Part shown: in pieces, positions 38,306 through 47,491 of the stretch
How the letters are laid out: every line of letters starts with the position of its first letter
Position numbering within the stretch: position 1 is the first letter of the stretch
NCBI RefSeq assembly: GCF_003480915.1
Contig: NZ_QUKD01000016.1
Location: 13,505 to 77,504, forward strand
Reading direction: 5' to 3'
Length of the DNA stretch: 64,000 nucleotides
DNA from: Parabacteroides sp. TM07-1AC
Lineage (GTDB): Bacteria > Bacteroidota > Bacteroidia > Bacteroidales > Tannerellaceae
The notes under the pieces: generated by a model
The model's database searches: none
Told to the model about the DNA's origin: nothing
What the model saw: only the letters and a program-made list of their open reading frames with translations
Program-made: the position numbers and the translations under genes

Positions 38306-40864
38306 TTAGTGCTTTATACCTTGTATGGTCTTTCTCCCTTCCTCAGTAGAAAGCCTGAAGAAATAAATGCCAGTGGATAGACTGCTGGTGTTCAGTATGT
38401 TGTTCGGGCGTTGTATTTTCCGTACCAGTTTGCCATCAGAAGAATAAACTTCCAACACCTTTACCTGCTGGTGATTTTGTATCTGAACTTCTTCACTGAA
38501 TACATGAGGGTGAATATCTATTTCCTCTTTAACCGGTGTCAGTTCATTGCTGACGCTTGTTTCTATTCGGGCACTGACGGGAAGACTTTCCTCTTTTCCA
38601 TAGAGGGCCGATACCTGGAACAGCGATACGTCGGAGATTCTGTTTTTGACCGTATATTGTGTTTGTGAGCCCGGCAATGTCGCTAGTGGAGATTGATCCT
38701 GATATACCTTATATTCCGTCAATTCAGGGAAAGCTGTGATCAGGGAACTTTCGGGCAAATCAGAAACAACATTTGATCTTTTGACTGACAACCGACGTGT
38801 CTCCGAGGGTCCGGCTGGAGTAATCGGTATGCGTCGCATACCGGATGCCGTATAGTTTGAAGTTAATTCACCATCCTGAGATGAAATGTTAATGGCCAGG
38901 AGTGTATTGGCATTTAACTCCTCCTTTGCGAAAGTTTTCCACTCTTTTCCGTCTAACGAATAAATATTTCCTTTTCCATCTATTGCCGGTCCCTCATCAA
39001 CGAAAGCCGGATAAACGTCATTGCCATATTCTTTCACATGGATGGCTACCAGTAGCTCCTGATTAGAATCGATTACAAAGGGAGTTTTGAGTTTGACCGA
39101 ATTGAATTTGTCAGGATCGGATTCGATGACATCTTCTTCATAGATACGATTTCCTTGCTTGATATATATACCGTATGTCACATTCGATACCGGATAGATG
39201 CAGACGTGTGTAATCGTTTTCTTATGCACGGGGGACAAGTCGCTCGTGTCCCATTTTTGTGCGAAATAGAAAGGTTCCCCTCGTAATCCGTATTGATTGT
39301 AACGGCTTGACGTACCCCATCCTGCTAACTGATCGTATAAGGGAGCCGACCATTTCAATAAAATATCTCTGTTGTCTGTTTCCTGATATGTCAGATCGGC
39401 GGGGCCTTTATAGTTACTTCCTATCGTTTCCCCCGTTTGCGTCATTCCATACAGCGTGGTTACTCCCGTTTGCAATGGGTCGAGCCAGATATCCATCCGG
39501 CCTGTATTGTTTTCACTGTATTTATTCCAGTGGAAGGATAATTTGCCATATAGGTTTATGCCTTCGGGGTCTTCGCAACTGGAGTCACCTCCGCTCAATG
39601 TCCCGATGATTAATCCGTTACTGTTGAACAGCGGTGAACCGGAAGAGCCGCCTTCGGTTACTCCGTGTCCGTTGGGGGTTGCATCGTAGATAACATTCCA
39701 ATGGGCATTTGTAGCCCCTGTTTGATTTACGTCGCTATTATTCCAGGTTACTGATTCTGTGGGATATTTACCGTAAGTGGATATCTTCATATAGTCGCCT
39801 GCCGGATGGTGAATTCCGACTCCGGAGAGAGATGGTTTGTTTATACGATCCCATCCATTGAAAAATACATCGTAATCGTCCGGTATATTTTGATTCAATA
39901 ACAGGAGCAGGCCGTCTGAACCGTTTTCGACAGGGATAGCTACTTTTCGGGTACAACCGACCATGGTTTTGATCGGAAAGATCGGTGATTCGTTATCGCA
40001 ACCCGAGTGTTCTTCGTGAAAATAAAACAACCATTGATTCAGATCTTCGTCGGTAGCCTCCTTTGTCCCAGACATATTCTGTGAGCAGTGGAAGGCACTT
40101 AATACATAAGGCTTTTTATCTTTCGCTGTGTTATTTATCAAAGAAGCAGAGCAGATATAGGTGGCATCGTCTATCAATTGTATCATCTGAATGATTCCTT
40201 TCTTTTGGAGTTGCCAGCTGTCTCCCTCTTCGCAATTGATGTTAACCTGGCAAGGACCTGACTGACCGGCACCGGGGGCTTCAATGGATAAGTGGTTGTA
40301 TCCGTATCCTACCTTGTCGATTCGCAGAAGCACTTCTTTTCCAGAGGGGGCGGGTACATATTCCAGTACAGCTTCATCACCTGCGATAAGTTCGGTTGCA
40401 AAAGCTCCGTTTTGAGGATGTGTACGGTTGGTATAGGCTCCCAATACCTGGGTTTTGTTTGCATTGTAAATATACAATTTACCTCCTTCCGGAATGTAGA
40501 AGTCGGAATAATAGAAGATCAGGGCAATTGCATCTTTCGCTTGCAGATGTAACTGCCATACTTGCTGACCATCAGGTAAGGTGATCCAGTCCCCGTCGTT
40601 CGCTATGTTGAAGTCGGTGTCGATTACTTTGGCAATACACAGCGGAGCACCTTGGCTAACATGCCATGCATCGACAGCTTTTAGATCTTCGACACTGAAT
40701 TTTACCGGGATTTGTATGGCTTGCTTTGTACTTCGCAAGTTCGATTTGAACTGAAAACTAGGCGGCAGGCCACCCTCGCTGATCTGTGCCTGTAAACTGA
40801 TGACTGTAAAGAGACAAAAAAGACAAATAGTCAGTTGTCGTAAAAGTGGGTTGTAAAGATTCAT
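38306..40864 (-). CDS. Secreted lysyl-endopeptidase-like serine protease with T9SS-type C-terminal domain
   Basis: 852 residues. The signal peptide MNLYNPLLRQLTICLFCLFT is followed by a prepro region. The trypsin-like (S1) catalytic domain resembles Achromobacter lysyl endopeptidase: the His appears in YVLSAFHCSQNM, an Asp candidate in NGSDGLLLLLNQN, and the nucleophile Ser in GVTEGGSSGSPLFNSNGLII. Many cysteines suggest disulphides. A middle fibronectin-like region (GPADLTYQETDNRDILLKWS) and a C-terminal domain ending GKLVRKIQRPNN...STGIYFFRLSTEEGRKTIQG resemble type IX secretion sorting domains. Likely exported to the cell surface or medium. The exact substrate preference is not shown by sequence. 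Confidence 0.85.
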   Translation of the reverse strand: MNLYNPLLRQLTICLFCLFTVISLQAQISEGGLPPSFQFKSNLRSTKQAIQIPVKFSVEDLKAVDAWHVSQGAPLCIAKVIDTDFNIANDGDWITLPDGQQVWQLHLQAKDAIALIFYYSDFYIPEGGKLYIYNANKTQVLGAYTNRTHPQNGAFATELIAGDEAVLEYVPAPSGKEVLLRIDKVGYGYNHLSIEAPGAGQSGPCQVNINCEEGDSWQLQKKGIIQMIQLIDDATYICSASLINNTAKDKKPYVLSAFHCSQNMSGTKEATDEDLNQWLFYFHEEHSGCDNESPIFPIKTMVGCTRKVAIPVENGSDGLLLLLNQNIPDDYDVFFNGWDRINKPSLSGVGIHHPAGDYMKISTYGKYPTESVTWNNSDVNQTGATNAHWNVIYDATPNGHGVTEGGSSGSPLFNSNGLIIGTLSGGDSSCEDPEGINLYGKLSFHWNKYSENNTGRMDIWLDPLQTGVTTLYGMTQTGETIGSNYKGPADLTYQETDNRDILLKWSAPLYDQLAGWGTSSRYNQYGLRGEPFYFAQKWDTSDLSPVHKKTITHVCIYPVSNVTYGIYIKQGNRIYEEDVIESDPDKFNSVKLKTPFVIDSNQELLVAIHVKEYGNDVYPAFVDEGPAIDGKGNIYSLDGKEWKTFAKEELNANTLLAINISSQDGELTSNYTASGMRRIPITPAGPSETRRLSVKRSNVVSDLPESSLITAFPELTEYKVYQDQSPLATLPGSQTQYTVKNRISDVSLFQVSALYGKEESLPVSARIETSVSNELTPVKEEIDIHPHVFSEEVQIQNHQQVKVLEVYSSDGKLVRKIQRPNNILNTSSLSTGIYFFRLSTEEGRKTIQGIKH

Positions 40865-41433
40865 GGAATCGATATTTTATATTAATATTTGTGTATGTAA
40901 GCCGGATCTCTTTCCGATGGATATATATCGACCAGCTTGATTCTCTATTAATGATTCAGGTGTTGCCTGATACAAGAGATTGATTGGAGGACTCAAACTT
41001 AAGACTATACCGGTTATTCTTTGCAAAGATAAAAGTTTATGCAAAGGATGTTATAGATGGTTCTCTTTTTCTTGTTGCTTTATTTGTTATATATAGTCTA
41101 GTGCCGGGTGTTGAAGATTAAACAATTTTATCCTGTGTATTAACCGTTAAATATAGGACTTTTAACCTCTTTTCTTATAATATTTATATAAGTAAGGTAT
41201 ACGTTTTGTTTTTGCAAGGCATAGATTATATATGTGTAACCTGTGCCTTTCCTTTTTGTAAAGCATATATTCTTGATAAAAAGGTGCTGATTTTGATTCT
41301 TAATAGTAGGGAGATTGACTTTCAAATAAAGGGAGTAATGACCTTAATTGTTTGGTGCAAATAGAAAATCCCGGTGTATCTATCAGACTGACACACCGGG
41401 ATTTTTTTGTATGAATTGTAAATAGCTATTTGT
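40865..41433 (-). other. 569-base non-coding interval before the protease gene
   Basis: On the minus strand TATCTTTG (41031-41024) matches the -7 consensus, about 160 bases before the protease start, without a spaced -33 box. The part between 41050 and 41360 is AT-rich with no gene I can support; a 61-codon open frame there has no recognisable features. The terminator at 41366-41404 ends the aminotransferase gene. Confidence 0.45.
41366..41404 (-). terminator. Terminator of the aminotransferase gene
   Basis: AAATCCCGGTGT (41366-41377) pairs with ACACCGGGATTT (41393-41404), 12 perfect pairs, loop of 15. T-runs flank both sides; it lies 30 bases after the minus-strand stop at 41434. Confidence 0.85.
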
Positions 41434-42462
41434 TTACAGTAGGGAGAACCATTCACGGATCGCATCGATCAGAACTTGATTCTCTGCTGTTGTCTGGGTG
41501 GACAGGCGGATATATGTTTCATCCAGACCACGGAAGTTAGATGCATCGCGGATCAGGATACCGTAATTGTCCCACAGATATTTCTTTAATTCAGCGGCCG
41601 TCCCTTTTTTCAAACGGACGAGGAAGAATGTTGTAGAAGTCGGTATTACTTCCAGGTTGTCGAACTTATTCAACTGGTAGATCAGTTCGGCTGTTTCGCG
41701 TTGCCATTTGCGGATAGGCAAAGTGAATTGTGCCGGATGGATCAGAATATATTTACTTGCTTCGAGCGCAATGGCATTAACCGACCAGGGGATAATATAT
41801 TTGTTTACCATCGCCGTTATTTCCGGTGAAGCAACCAGGTAACCGATACGTAACCCCGGAATGTTGTATGCTTTCGATATAGACTGGATCAGGATCAGGT
41901 TCGGATTGTTCTTTACGTCCGAAGGTTTCAACATATCTTCGGTAGTAAAGGCAACATAAGCCTGGTCGATGATAAACTTCGTATTGCGATTGGCTGCAAG
42001 CAGTCTGAGTATCTCTGTACGATGAAGTAGTTTTCCATCCGGGTTATTCGGATTACAGATCCAGCAGAAATCCTGTCCTTCCAGAGAAAGCTCCGATAGG
42101 TCGTCGGAGGTCGAGAAAAAGGTCAGTTCGTGTTCGTGCAGGCGGCAGGCATCTTCGTACTCCGCGAAAGAAGGGACGGCGATGGTGGATTTAGCCCCTT
42201 TCCAAGCTTGGGCGATCAGATAGAATGCAGTGATCGAGCCGTTTGTCACTACAACGTTTTCTTCTTTTATCTCATACCGGCGGGCAAGCAGTCTTTTCAG
42301 TGATGCAGCATCCGGCTCCGGATAACGTGTCAGTTTACTGAACTGCTCATTGAGATGTTCTTTGAGTTTATCGAGGTTAGCGCCGTGCCAAACGTTAGAA
42401 CTGAAGTTTATCTTTACTTCGTTCTGGGAATTATAAAAGTCATCGCCGTGTCCGAATAGCAT
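41434..42462 (-). CDS. PLP-dependent class I/II aminotransferase (HisC/CobD type)
   Basis: 342 residues, fold-type I. The PLP lysine is in QSISKAYNIPGLRIGY; other landmarks are VVTNGSITAFYLIAQ, CWICNPNNPDGKLL and FIIDQAYVAFT. It resembles histidinol-phosphate aminotransferase and threonine-phosphate decarboxylase (CobD), which makes (R)-1-amino-2-propanol phosphate for cobamides. The N-terminus LFGHGDDFYNSQNEVKINFSSNVWHGAN is close to that of CobD-like proteins (HGG...INFSSN). No his or cob genes are adjacent, so the reaction stays open. It lies 51 bases after the GH3 fusion gene. Confidence 0.75.
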   Translation of the reverse strand: MLFGHGDDFYNSQNEVKINFSSNVWHGANLDKLKEHLNEQFSKLTRYPEPDAASLKRLLARRYEIKEENVVVTNGSITAFYLIAQAWKGAKSTIAVPSFAEYEDACRLHEHELTFFSTSDDLSELSLEGQDFCWICNPNNPDGKLLHRTEILRLLAANRNTKFIIDQAYVAFTTEDMLKPSDVKNNPNLILIQSISKAYNIPGLRIGYLVASPEITAMVNKYIIPWSVNAIALEASKYILIHPAQFTLPIRKWQRETAELIYQLNKFDNLEVIPTSTTFFLVRLKKGTAAELKKYLWDNYGILIRDASNFRGLDETYIRLSTQTTAENQVLIDAIREWFSLL

Positions 42463-42505
42463 ACTTTCTTGTTTTATGTAATTAATAATGTTATAAAAGG
42501 TGGTG

Positions 42506-42513
42506 CAAAAATA
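42506..42513 (-). promoter_or_regulatory. -7 box before the aminotransferase gene
   Basis: Reading the minus strand, TATTTTTG (42513-42506) matches TAnnTTTG and overlaps the stop of the upstream GH3 gene. A TTG 23 bases upstream is slightly too far for an ideal -33. Suggests the aminotransferase may have its own promoter. Confidence 0.35.
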
Positions 42514-45513
42514 CTAATCTTTTTGGCTTTTCCTATCAATCGCCTTATAGATTGCGTCCTGTATGCGCGTACGTATATCCAGGGCACTGAGCTTGTTGTT
42601 GGCTCGTGAAGGATTTACTCTGTTACAGAGGAATATATAAAGTAGCTGATTATCCGGGTCTACCCAAAAGCAAGTTCCGGTAAATCCCGTATGACCATAC
42701 GTTGAAGGGGGCGTGAGGTTACTGCAGGGTGAACCTTTATGAGTGCCGACAGCCGGTTTATCGAAACCCAGTCCGCGACGGCTTGTCGGGCTTTTGCTCT
42801 GTGTGAAAAGGCGGCAGGTTTCTGCTGATAAATATTGTTCGTTGCCGTATGTCCCCTGATTGAGGAAAAGCTGTAAGACTTTCGCCAGGTCGTTGGCGTT
42901 CGAGAAGAGACCGGCATTGCCCGATACACCCCCCTGAAAGGCTGCGGCTTCGTCATGTACGTAACCGCGTAATAGCTGGCGGCGTACGAACTGGTCGTTC
43001 TCGGTCGGGACGATTTGCAGGCTGTCCATTCTCCTGAGCGGATTATAGGTGGTATGCCACGCTCCGAGGCGGCTGTAGAAATCGTTATGGAGGAGTTGGT
43101 CCATCGGTTGCTTCATCAGATTCTCTGCCATCATCTTCAGCATGATAAAGTTGATACAGCTATATACATACTTTCCGCGTGTACCGAGGCGGGAGTCTTT
43201 TATGTCCTGCATGATACTGTCTTTAAAAGAGTCATGCAGGTAGAAGTTGCGTGCCACTTCTGTAGTAAATCCAGGCTTCTTTGTAGTGGAGACCAGTTCC
43301 GGCAGATAGCTGAAATCGTTGCGGACATAGGTCTTGGCATCGAAGCGTACCGGATGTGTGGCATTCTTTTCACGGCTGTAAAGGCTGCCTTTGTAACTGT
43401 CTTTATCTATTGCATCCAGATAAAAGTTGATTGTGGAAATGACGCCCGATTGATGGTAAAGCAGCTCTTTTATGTTCAGATCCTTCTTGTTGGACTCTTT
43501 TAGTTCGGGGATATAATCTGATATTTTATTATTAAGGGTGAACTTCTTCTCATCATAGGCTTTCATGACTGCCAGTAATGTCCCGGCAGCCTTGGAGGCA
43601 GATGCGAGATCATAAACGGAATTTTCCTTTACGTTCTGCTTTTGGCTATAATCGAAATATCCGAATGATTTGTCGTAAATGACCATTCCGTCTTTGGCAA
43701 CCAATACCTGGCAACCTGGATAGGCTTTTTGCTCCAGCCCTTCCTCGACGATAGATTCGATCACGTCGAGACGGACGGCATTGGCTCCGACTTCCTCCGG
43801 TTCATGATAGCCCAGCCGTGTCTTTTCCGTAAAGATCCCTGAGCCTGCGTGGAATAATCCGGGGATCGTGACGGGGAGTTTGCCTTTTGCCGGAACTCCT
43901 CCGAAAATGACTTGTGCTGCATATTCCTGTGCCAGTGGTGTACCCTCGTATCCCATAATTACGGCTTTTGCTTTCAAGATAGAACTCTTATACTCTTTAC
44001 AGAAATAGGGGAGGGTAAAGAATGCATAGATCACTTCTTTTTTAGTCGCTAACCCGCGAAGCAATTGACTTTCGGGTATACGGACGGTGTGTACGCCGCA
44101 GATGATCACGTCGTATTTCTCCAGTTGTTTGTAGACATTCTGTATTTGTGCGGCAGTCGAATTGCGGCTGATACTGAAACAGGCGACGCTGTCGTAACGC
44201 CCCAGTATTTCCTGAAATTCATTTCCGGCGGATGCTCCGATAGACAATGCAGCTATCTTCTTTTTATCCAACTGTCTGACCGGTACTATATTGTCTTCGT
44301 TTTTCAGCAGTGTGATTGCTTCTGCATTGAGCTTGGCGGCAAGCCAGGCGGCATGGGGCGAGTTCAACCGTTTACTCAATCCTTTCGTTTCGATCGGGCG
44401 ATAGTTGTTCAGTCCGGTAATGTATTTATATTGAAGTATTTTTATGCATTTGGCTTCAATATCTTCTATATTTAGAATACCTTCGTCGATCGCTTCTTTT
44501 ACAGCTGTAAAGTCATTGATCGGTGCAGCCGGTGCCAGCAAAATATCATTTCCCGCCAGCAATGCTTTTACCGACGGGTTGTCCGATTTACTGGTGGAGG
44601 CACCTTTCATGGCGAGTGCGTCCGTAAAGCACAGACCTTTGAAGCCCAGTTCCTCTTTCAATAGTCCGGTAACTATTGGGCGGGAAAGGGAAGAAGGGAG
44701 GTTACGGGTTTTATCCAGTGCCGGGATATAAAGGTGTCCGGTCATGATTCCGGCATACCCGTCATATATATATCGTTTAAAAGGATATAGTTCGACACTG
44801 TCCAGGCGGGCCCGGTCATGGTGGACGGCAGGCAACGTATTATGTGAATCTTCCGAAGTATCGCCATGTCCCGGGAAATGTTTGGCTACAGAGATAATGC
44901 CGGCCCTCTCCAGGCCGCGGGCATAGGCAATGCCTTTGTCGGCTACAGCCCGCGGATTCTCTCCGAAAGAACGCAGACCGATTACCGGATTGTCTGTATT
45001 GCTGTTCACATCTATGTCCGGAGCGAAATTTATTTGTATCCCCATCTCTTTGCATTGGCGGGCTACTTCCTGTCCGTATTCAGTAATCAGCTTATCATCT
45101 TCGATGGCTCCCAGCATCATATTTTTAGGAAAGCGCGTAGTTCCGCTAAGCCGCATGGATAATCCCCATTCGCCATCCAGTGAAACGAACATCGGAACAC
45201 GCGATGCTTTCTGGAGCCGGTTGGTCACTTCCGCCTGGGTGACCGGATTCCCTTTATGGAAAAGGATTCCGCCGATCTTTATCTCATTCACATACCGCAT
45301 AAGCCGTTGCATGTTGCGGTTCTCCGATTTAGGTTCGGCTATGACCATAAAGAGTTGCCCTATCCGTTCATCGTAAGTCATCGCGTCAAACACAGAATCG
45401 ACCCAGTGATTCATTTTTGCCTGATCGGTGTTACGGTACATATTAGGTATAGTCTGTGCTTTGGCAGTCAGTAAACACACAGAGCAAAACAGCATTGTAA
45501 GTATCTTCCTCAT
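42514..45513 (-). CDS. GH3 beta-N-acetylhexosaminidase fused to a serine beta-lactamase-like domain
   Basis: 999 residues from the ATG at 45513, giving signal peptide MRKILTMLFCSVCLLTAKAQ; an ATG 27 bases upstream adds nine polar residues. The N-terminal half is a family-3 glycoside hydrolase with the N-acetylglucosaminidase signature KHFPGHGDTSEDSH near residue 220 (catalytic His-Asp dyad as in NagZ) and a GH3 C-terminal domain. The last ~390 residues are a penicillin-binding/class C beta-lactamase-like serine hydrolase: SASK as the SxxK motif, YSCINF around the YxN position, and GHTG as the third motif. Probably acts on peptidoglycan or amino-sugar polymers in the periplasm. This two-enzyme fusion recurs in Bacteroidetes. 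Confidence 0.88.
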   Translation of the reverse strand: MRKILTMLFCSVCLLTAKAQTIPNMYRNTDQAKMNHWVDSVFDAMTYDERIGQLFMVIAEPKSENRNMQRLMRYVNEIKIGGILFHKGNPVTQAEVTNRLQKASRVPMFVSLDGEWGLSMRLSGTTRFPKNMMLGAIEDDKLITEYGQEVARQCKEMGIQINFAPDIDVNSNTDNPVIGLRSFGENPRAVADKGIAYARGLERAGIISVAKHFPGHGDTSEDSHNTLPAVHHDRARLDSVELYPFKRYIYDGYAGIMTGHLYIPALDKTRNLPSSLSRPIVTGLLKEELGFKGLCFTDALAMKGASTSKSDNPSVKALLAGNDILLAPAAPINDFTAVKEAIDEGILNIEDIEAKCIKILQYKYITGLNNYRPIETKGLSKRLNSPHAAWLAAKLNAEAITLLKNEDNIVPVRQLDKKKIAALSIGASAGNEFQEILGRYDSVACFSISRNSTAAQIQNVYKQLEKYDVIICGVHTVRIPESQLLRGLATKKEVIYAFFTLPYFCKEYKSSILKAKAVIMGYEGTPLAQEYAAQVIFGGVPAKGKLPVTIPGLFHAGSGIFTEKTRLGYHEPEEVGANAVRLDVIESIVEEGLEQKAYPGCQVLVAKDGMVIYDKSFGYFDYSQKQNVKENSVYDLASASKAAGTLLAVMKAYDEKKFTLNNKISDYIPELKESNKKDLNIKELLYHQSGVISTINFYLDAIDKDSYKGSLYSREKNATHPVRFDAKTYVRNDFSYLPELVSTTKKPGFTTEVARNFYLHDSFKDSIMQDIKDSRLGTRGKYVYSCINFIMLKMMAENLMKQPMDQLLHNDFYSRLGAWHTTYNPLRRMDSLQIVPTENDQFVRRQLLRGYVHDEAAAFQGGVSGNAGLFSNANDLAKVLQLFLNQGTYGNEQYLSAETCRLFTQSKSPTSRRGLGFDKPAVGTHKGSPCSNLTPPSTYGHTGFTGTCFWVDPDNQLLYIFLCNRVNPSRANNKLSALDIRTRIQDAIYKAIDRKSQKD

Positions 45514-45595
45514 CTTCACGTTATCATTATTATTCTCCAAAAATACACAAATCTGCCGAGGTTTTGTATGAGTGACGTAAATATTCTTTGAACTA

Positions 45596-45627
45596 TTTGC
45601 GTATCAAATAAATCTTTCGTTACTTTG
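45596..45627 (+). promoter_or_regulatory. Promoter of rplS
   Basis: TTTG at 45596-45599 as -33 element, 21-base spacer, and TACTTTG at 45621-45627 as a near-consensus -7 element. The leader before the rplS start is about 80 bases. Confidence 0.6.
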
Positions 45628-45713
45628 CATCCGCTTTGCGCAATCTCTGTCGGGAAAAGGTAACCCGTTATATTGCGTTTCATTTAAAGTTACAATTAAA
45701 AAGCTATAAAACA

Positions 45714-46061
45714 ATGGATTTAATTAAGATTGCAGAAGAAGCGTTTGCTACAAAGAAGGAATATCCTTCATTCAAGAGTGGTGACACTATTACAGTAGCT
45801 TACCGTATTAAAGAAGGTAACAAAGAACGTATCCAGCAGTACAGAGGCGTAGTGATCCGTATCTCAGGACATGGTGACAAAAAACGTTTTACTGTTCGTA
45901 AGATGTCTGAAAACGTTGGTGTAGAAAGAATTTTCCCGATCGAATCACCGTTTATCGAAAGCATCACTGTAAACAAGCTGGGTAAAGTACGCCGTGCTAA
46001 ATTGTATTACCTGCGTGCTCTTACAGGTAAGAAAGCAAGAATCAAAGAAAGAAGATTCTAA
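45714..46061 (+). CDS. rplS: 50S ribosomal protein L19
   Basis: 115 residues from the ATG at 45714 ([20 protein letters not shown]). L19 forms bridges to the 30S subunit. [29 protein letters not shown] and the C-terminal [17 protein letters not shown] are canonical. Monocistronic here, away from trmD, with its own promoter and terminator. Confidence 0.97.
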   Translation: MDLIKIAEEAFATKKEYPSFKSGDTITVAYRIKEGNKERIQQYRGVVIRISGHGDKKRFTVRKMSENVGVERIFPIESPFIESITVNKLGKVRRAKLYYLRALTGKKARIKERRF

Positions 46062-46084
46062 TCCGTTTGGATTTAATTGCCATA

Positions 46085-46122
46085 CAAAAAAGCCATCCGA
46101 TTTATTTCGGGTGGCTTTTTTG
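46085..46122 (+). terminator. Terminator after rplS
   Basis: AAAAAAGCCATCCGA pairs with TCGGGTGGCTTTTTT around the loop TTTATT; one G-T wobble. Classical stem with a U-tract, 24 bases after the rplS stop. Confidence 0.88.
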
Positions 46123-46154
46123 TTGTTTATGCGTTTTGTTTGTCAAAAGGACGT

Positions 46155-46184
46155 TTCACCGATGTTTTTATCCGTTTCGTCGAT
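46155..46184 (+). promoter_or_regulatory. Predicted LytTR-regulator binding site (21-bp-period direct repeat)
   Basis: TTCACCGAT (46155-46163) and TTCGTCGAT (46176-46184) match at 7 of 9 positions and start exactly 21 bases apart, two helical turns. That is the spacing used by LytTR regulators such as AgrA. A -7-like TATCTTTA follows at 46213-46220 with no -33 box, as expected of an activator-dependent promoter. The same half-site recurs upstream of the second LytTR gene at 48306 and 48348. Confidence 0.55.
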
Positions 46185-46241
46185 CGAAATTCTCCATATA
46201 AAAGGGGATCGCTATCTTTACGTCCTATAAATGAATCCTGT

Positions 46242-47456
46242 ATGTTACGTTCCGGAAAGAGTGAGTTGTTGATTGGTTTTACGATATCGGTGTTATTGAC
46301 CCTTTTCGTTAATTTCCCGATGTTGATGCGTAGTTATGATTATGCAGTAAATGTGGCGAACGATAAATATATGATGGCACCGCCAATGCTGTTGCATGGT
46401 TCTTTCTTTTATTTCCCTCTGATTTGGTTTTTCTTGTTTGCCTTTATCCTTTTTATGGTCAATGTGCAAATGTATAAGGTCGGCGATCAGTTGCTGAAAC
46501 TGAAAGAATATAAGGTCGTATTGTTTGCCGGTGGAGTCAGTTTTCTTGTCGGGTTGGGGCTTCTGACTGTTTATCCGTTTGCCCAGCAAGAGTTTTTTGC
46601 CCAGGACATGGAGATACGGGAATTTGTGATAAAGGATATTCCTGATGTGAAGAAATCGCCTTCCGATAAAATAATTCCGGGATATGGACGCCCTGTAACA
46701 AAGGCAAGAGAGCGGCATGAGGCTGTTTCGATTAGCCGGATGACAGCTCCTCCTTTCTTTTTCCATCCGCAACTTACGGAACACTTGTTTGTGTTATTGA
46801 CCGTACTTCTGAGTGTCCTCCTGATTCGTTTGCTCAGTGGCAAGCAGCAGATGATGCTGGAATACGAACAGTTGAAAACGGAAAAGCTGCAAACTTCATA
46901 CAATGCCCTGATGGGGCAGATCAATCCTCATTTCTTCTTTAACTCGCTCAATGGTCTTAACTCGCTGATACGTAATGGTGAAAAGGAACAAACACTGACT
47001 TATCTGGATGAACTGTCGAATGTATTCCGCTATATCCTGCAAAGCAATAAAAAGGAAATGGTTACACTGGCGGAAGAACTGCAGTTTGTAAAAGCCTATA
47101 CATATTTGCTGGGAGTGCGTTATGAAGGCAAGCTGTTTTTTTCCATACAGGCGGAACCAGCGCTGCTGTTTTTGTCGTTGCCTATCCTGAGCGTATTGCC
47201 GTTGATTGAAAATGCAGTGAAACATAATGTGATCAGTAAGCAGTATCCGTTGCAAATCGACATTTATACTACAAGGGAGAACATGTTGGTGGTCTCCAAC
47301 AAAGTTCAGCCGAAAGTAGAGGAGGGACACAGCAGCGGCATCGGCTTAAAGAATCTATGGGGCCGTTACCGTCTGTTGACCGGTAAGGATATCAATATCT
47401 CCAACCGGAAAGAGTATTTCAAAGTCTCTCTCCCTTTATCGAATATGCCGGTATGA
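46242..47456 (+). CDS. LytS/YehU-type sensor histidine kinase
   Basis: 404 residues from the ATG at 46242, chosen because it follows the predicted promoter by 20 bases and starts just before TM1; longer in-frame starts would overlap the rplS terminator. Four TM helices (ISVLLTLFVNFPMLM, FPLIWFFLFAFILFMVNV, VVLFAGGVSFLVGLGLLTVY, LLTVLLSVLLIRLL) enclose a periplasmic loop of about 70 residues. The cytoplasmic kinase core has the phospho-acceptor His in QINPHFFFNSLNGLNSLIR and an ATP-binding domain with NAVKHNVIS and SSGIGLKNLWGRY. Pairs with the LytTR response regulator 36 bases downstream. The signal sensed is unknown. Confidence 0.9.
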   Translation: MLRSGKSELLIGFTISVLLTLFVNFPMLMRSYDYAVNVANDKYMMAPPMLLHGSFFYFPLIWFFLFAFILFMVNVQMYKVGDQLLKLKEYKVVLFAGGVSFLVGLGLLTVYPFAQQEFFAQDMEIREFVIKDIPDVKKSPSDKIIPGYGRPVTKARERHEAVSISRMTAPPFFFHPQLTEHLFVLLTVLLSVLLIRLLSGKQQMMLEYEQLKTEKLQTSYNALMGQINPHFFFNSLNGLNSLIRNGEKEQTLTYLDELSNVFRYILQSNKKEMVTLAEELQFVKAYTYLLGVRYEGKLFFSIQAEPALLFLSLPILSVLPLIENAVKHNVISKQYPLQIDIYTTRENMLVVSNKVQPKVEEGHSSGIGLKNLWGRYRLLTGKDINISNRKEYFKVSLPLSNMPV

Positions 47457-47491
47457 ATAAGAACCCATTTTCATGAACCAAACTAAATAGT

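Noticed and set aside
41140..41325. 61-codon frame in the gap before the aminotransferase
   Set aside because: Low-complexity Lys/Asn/Ile composition from AT-rich DNA, no recognisable start context or domain.
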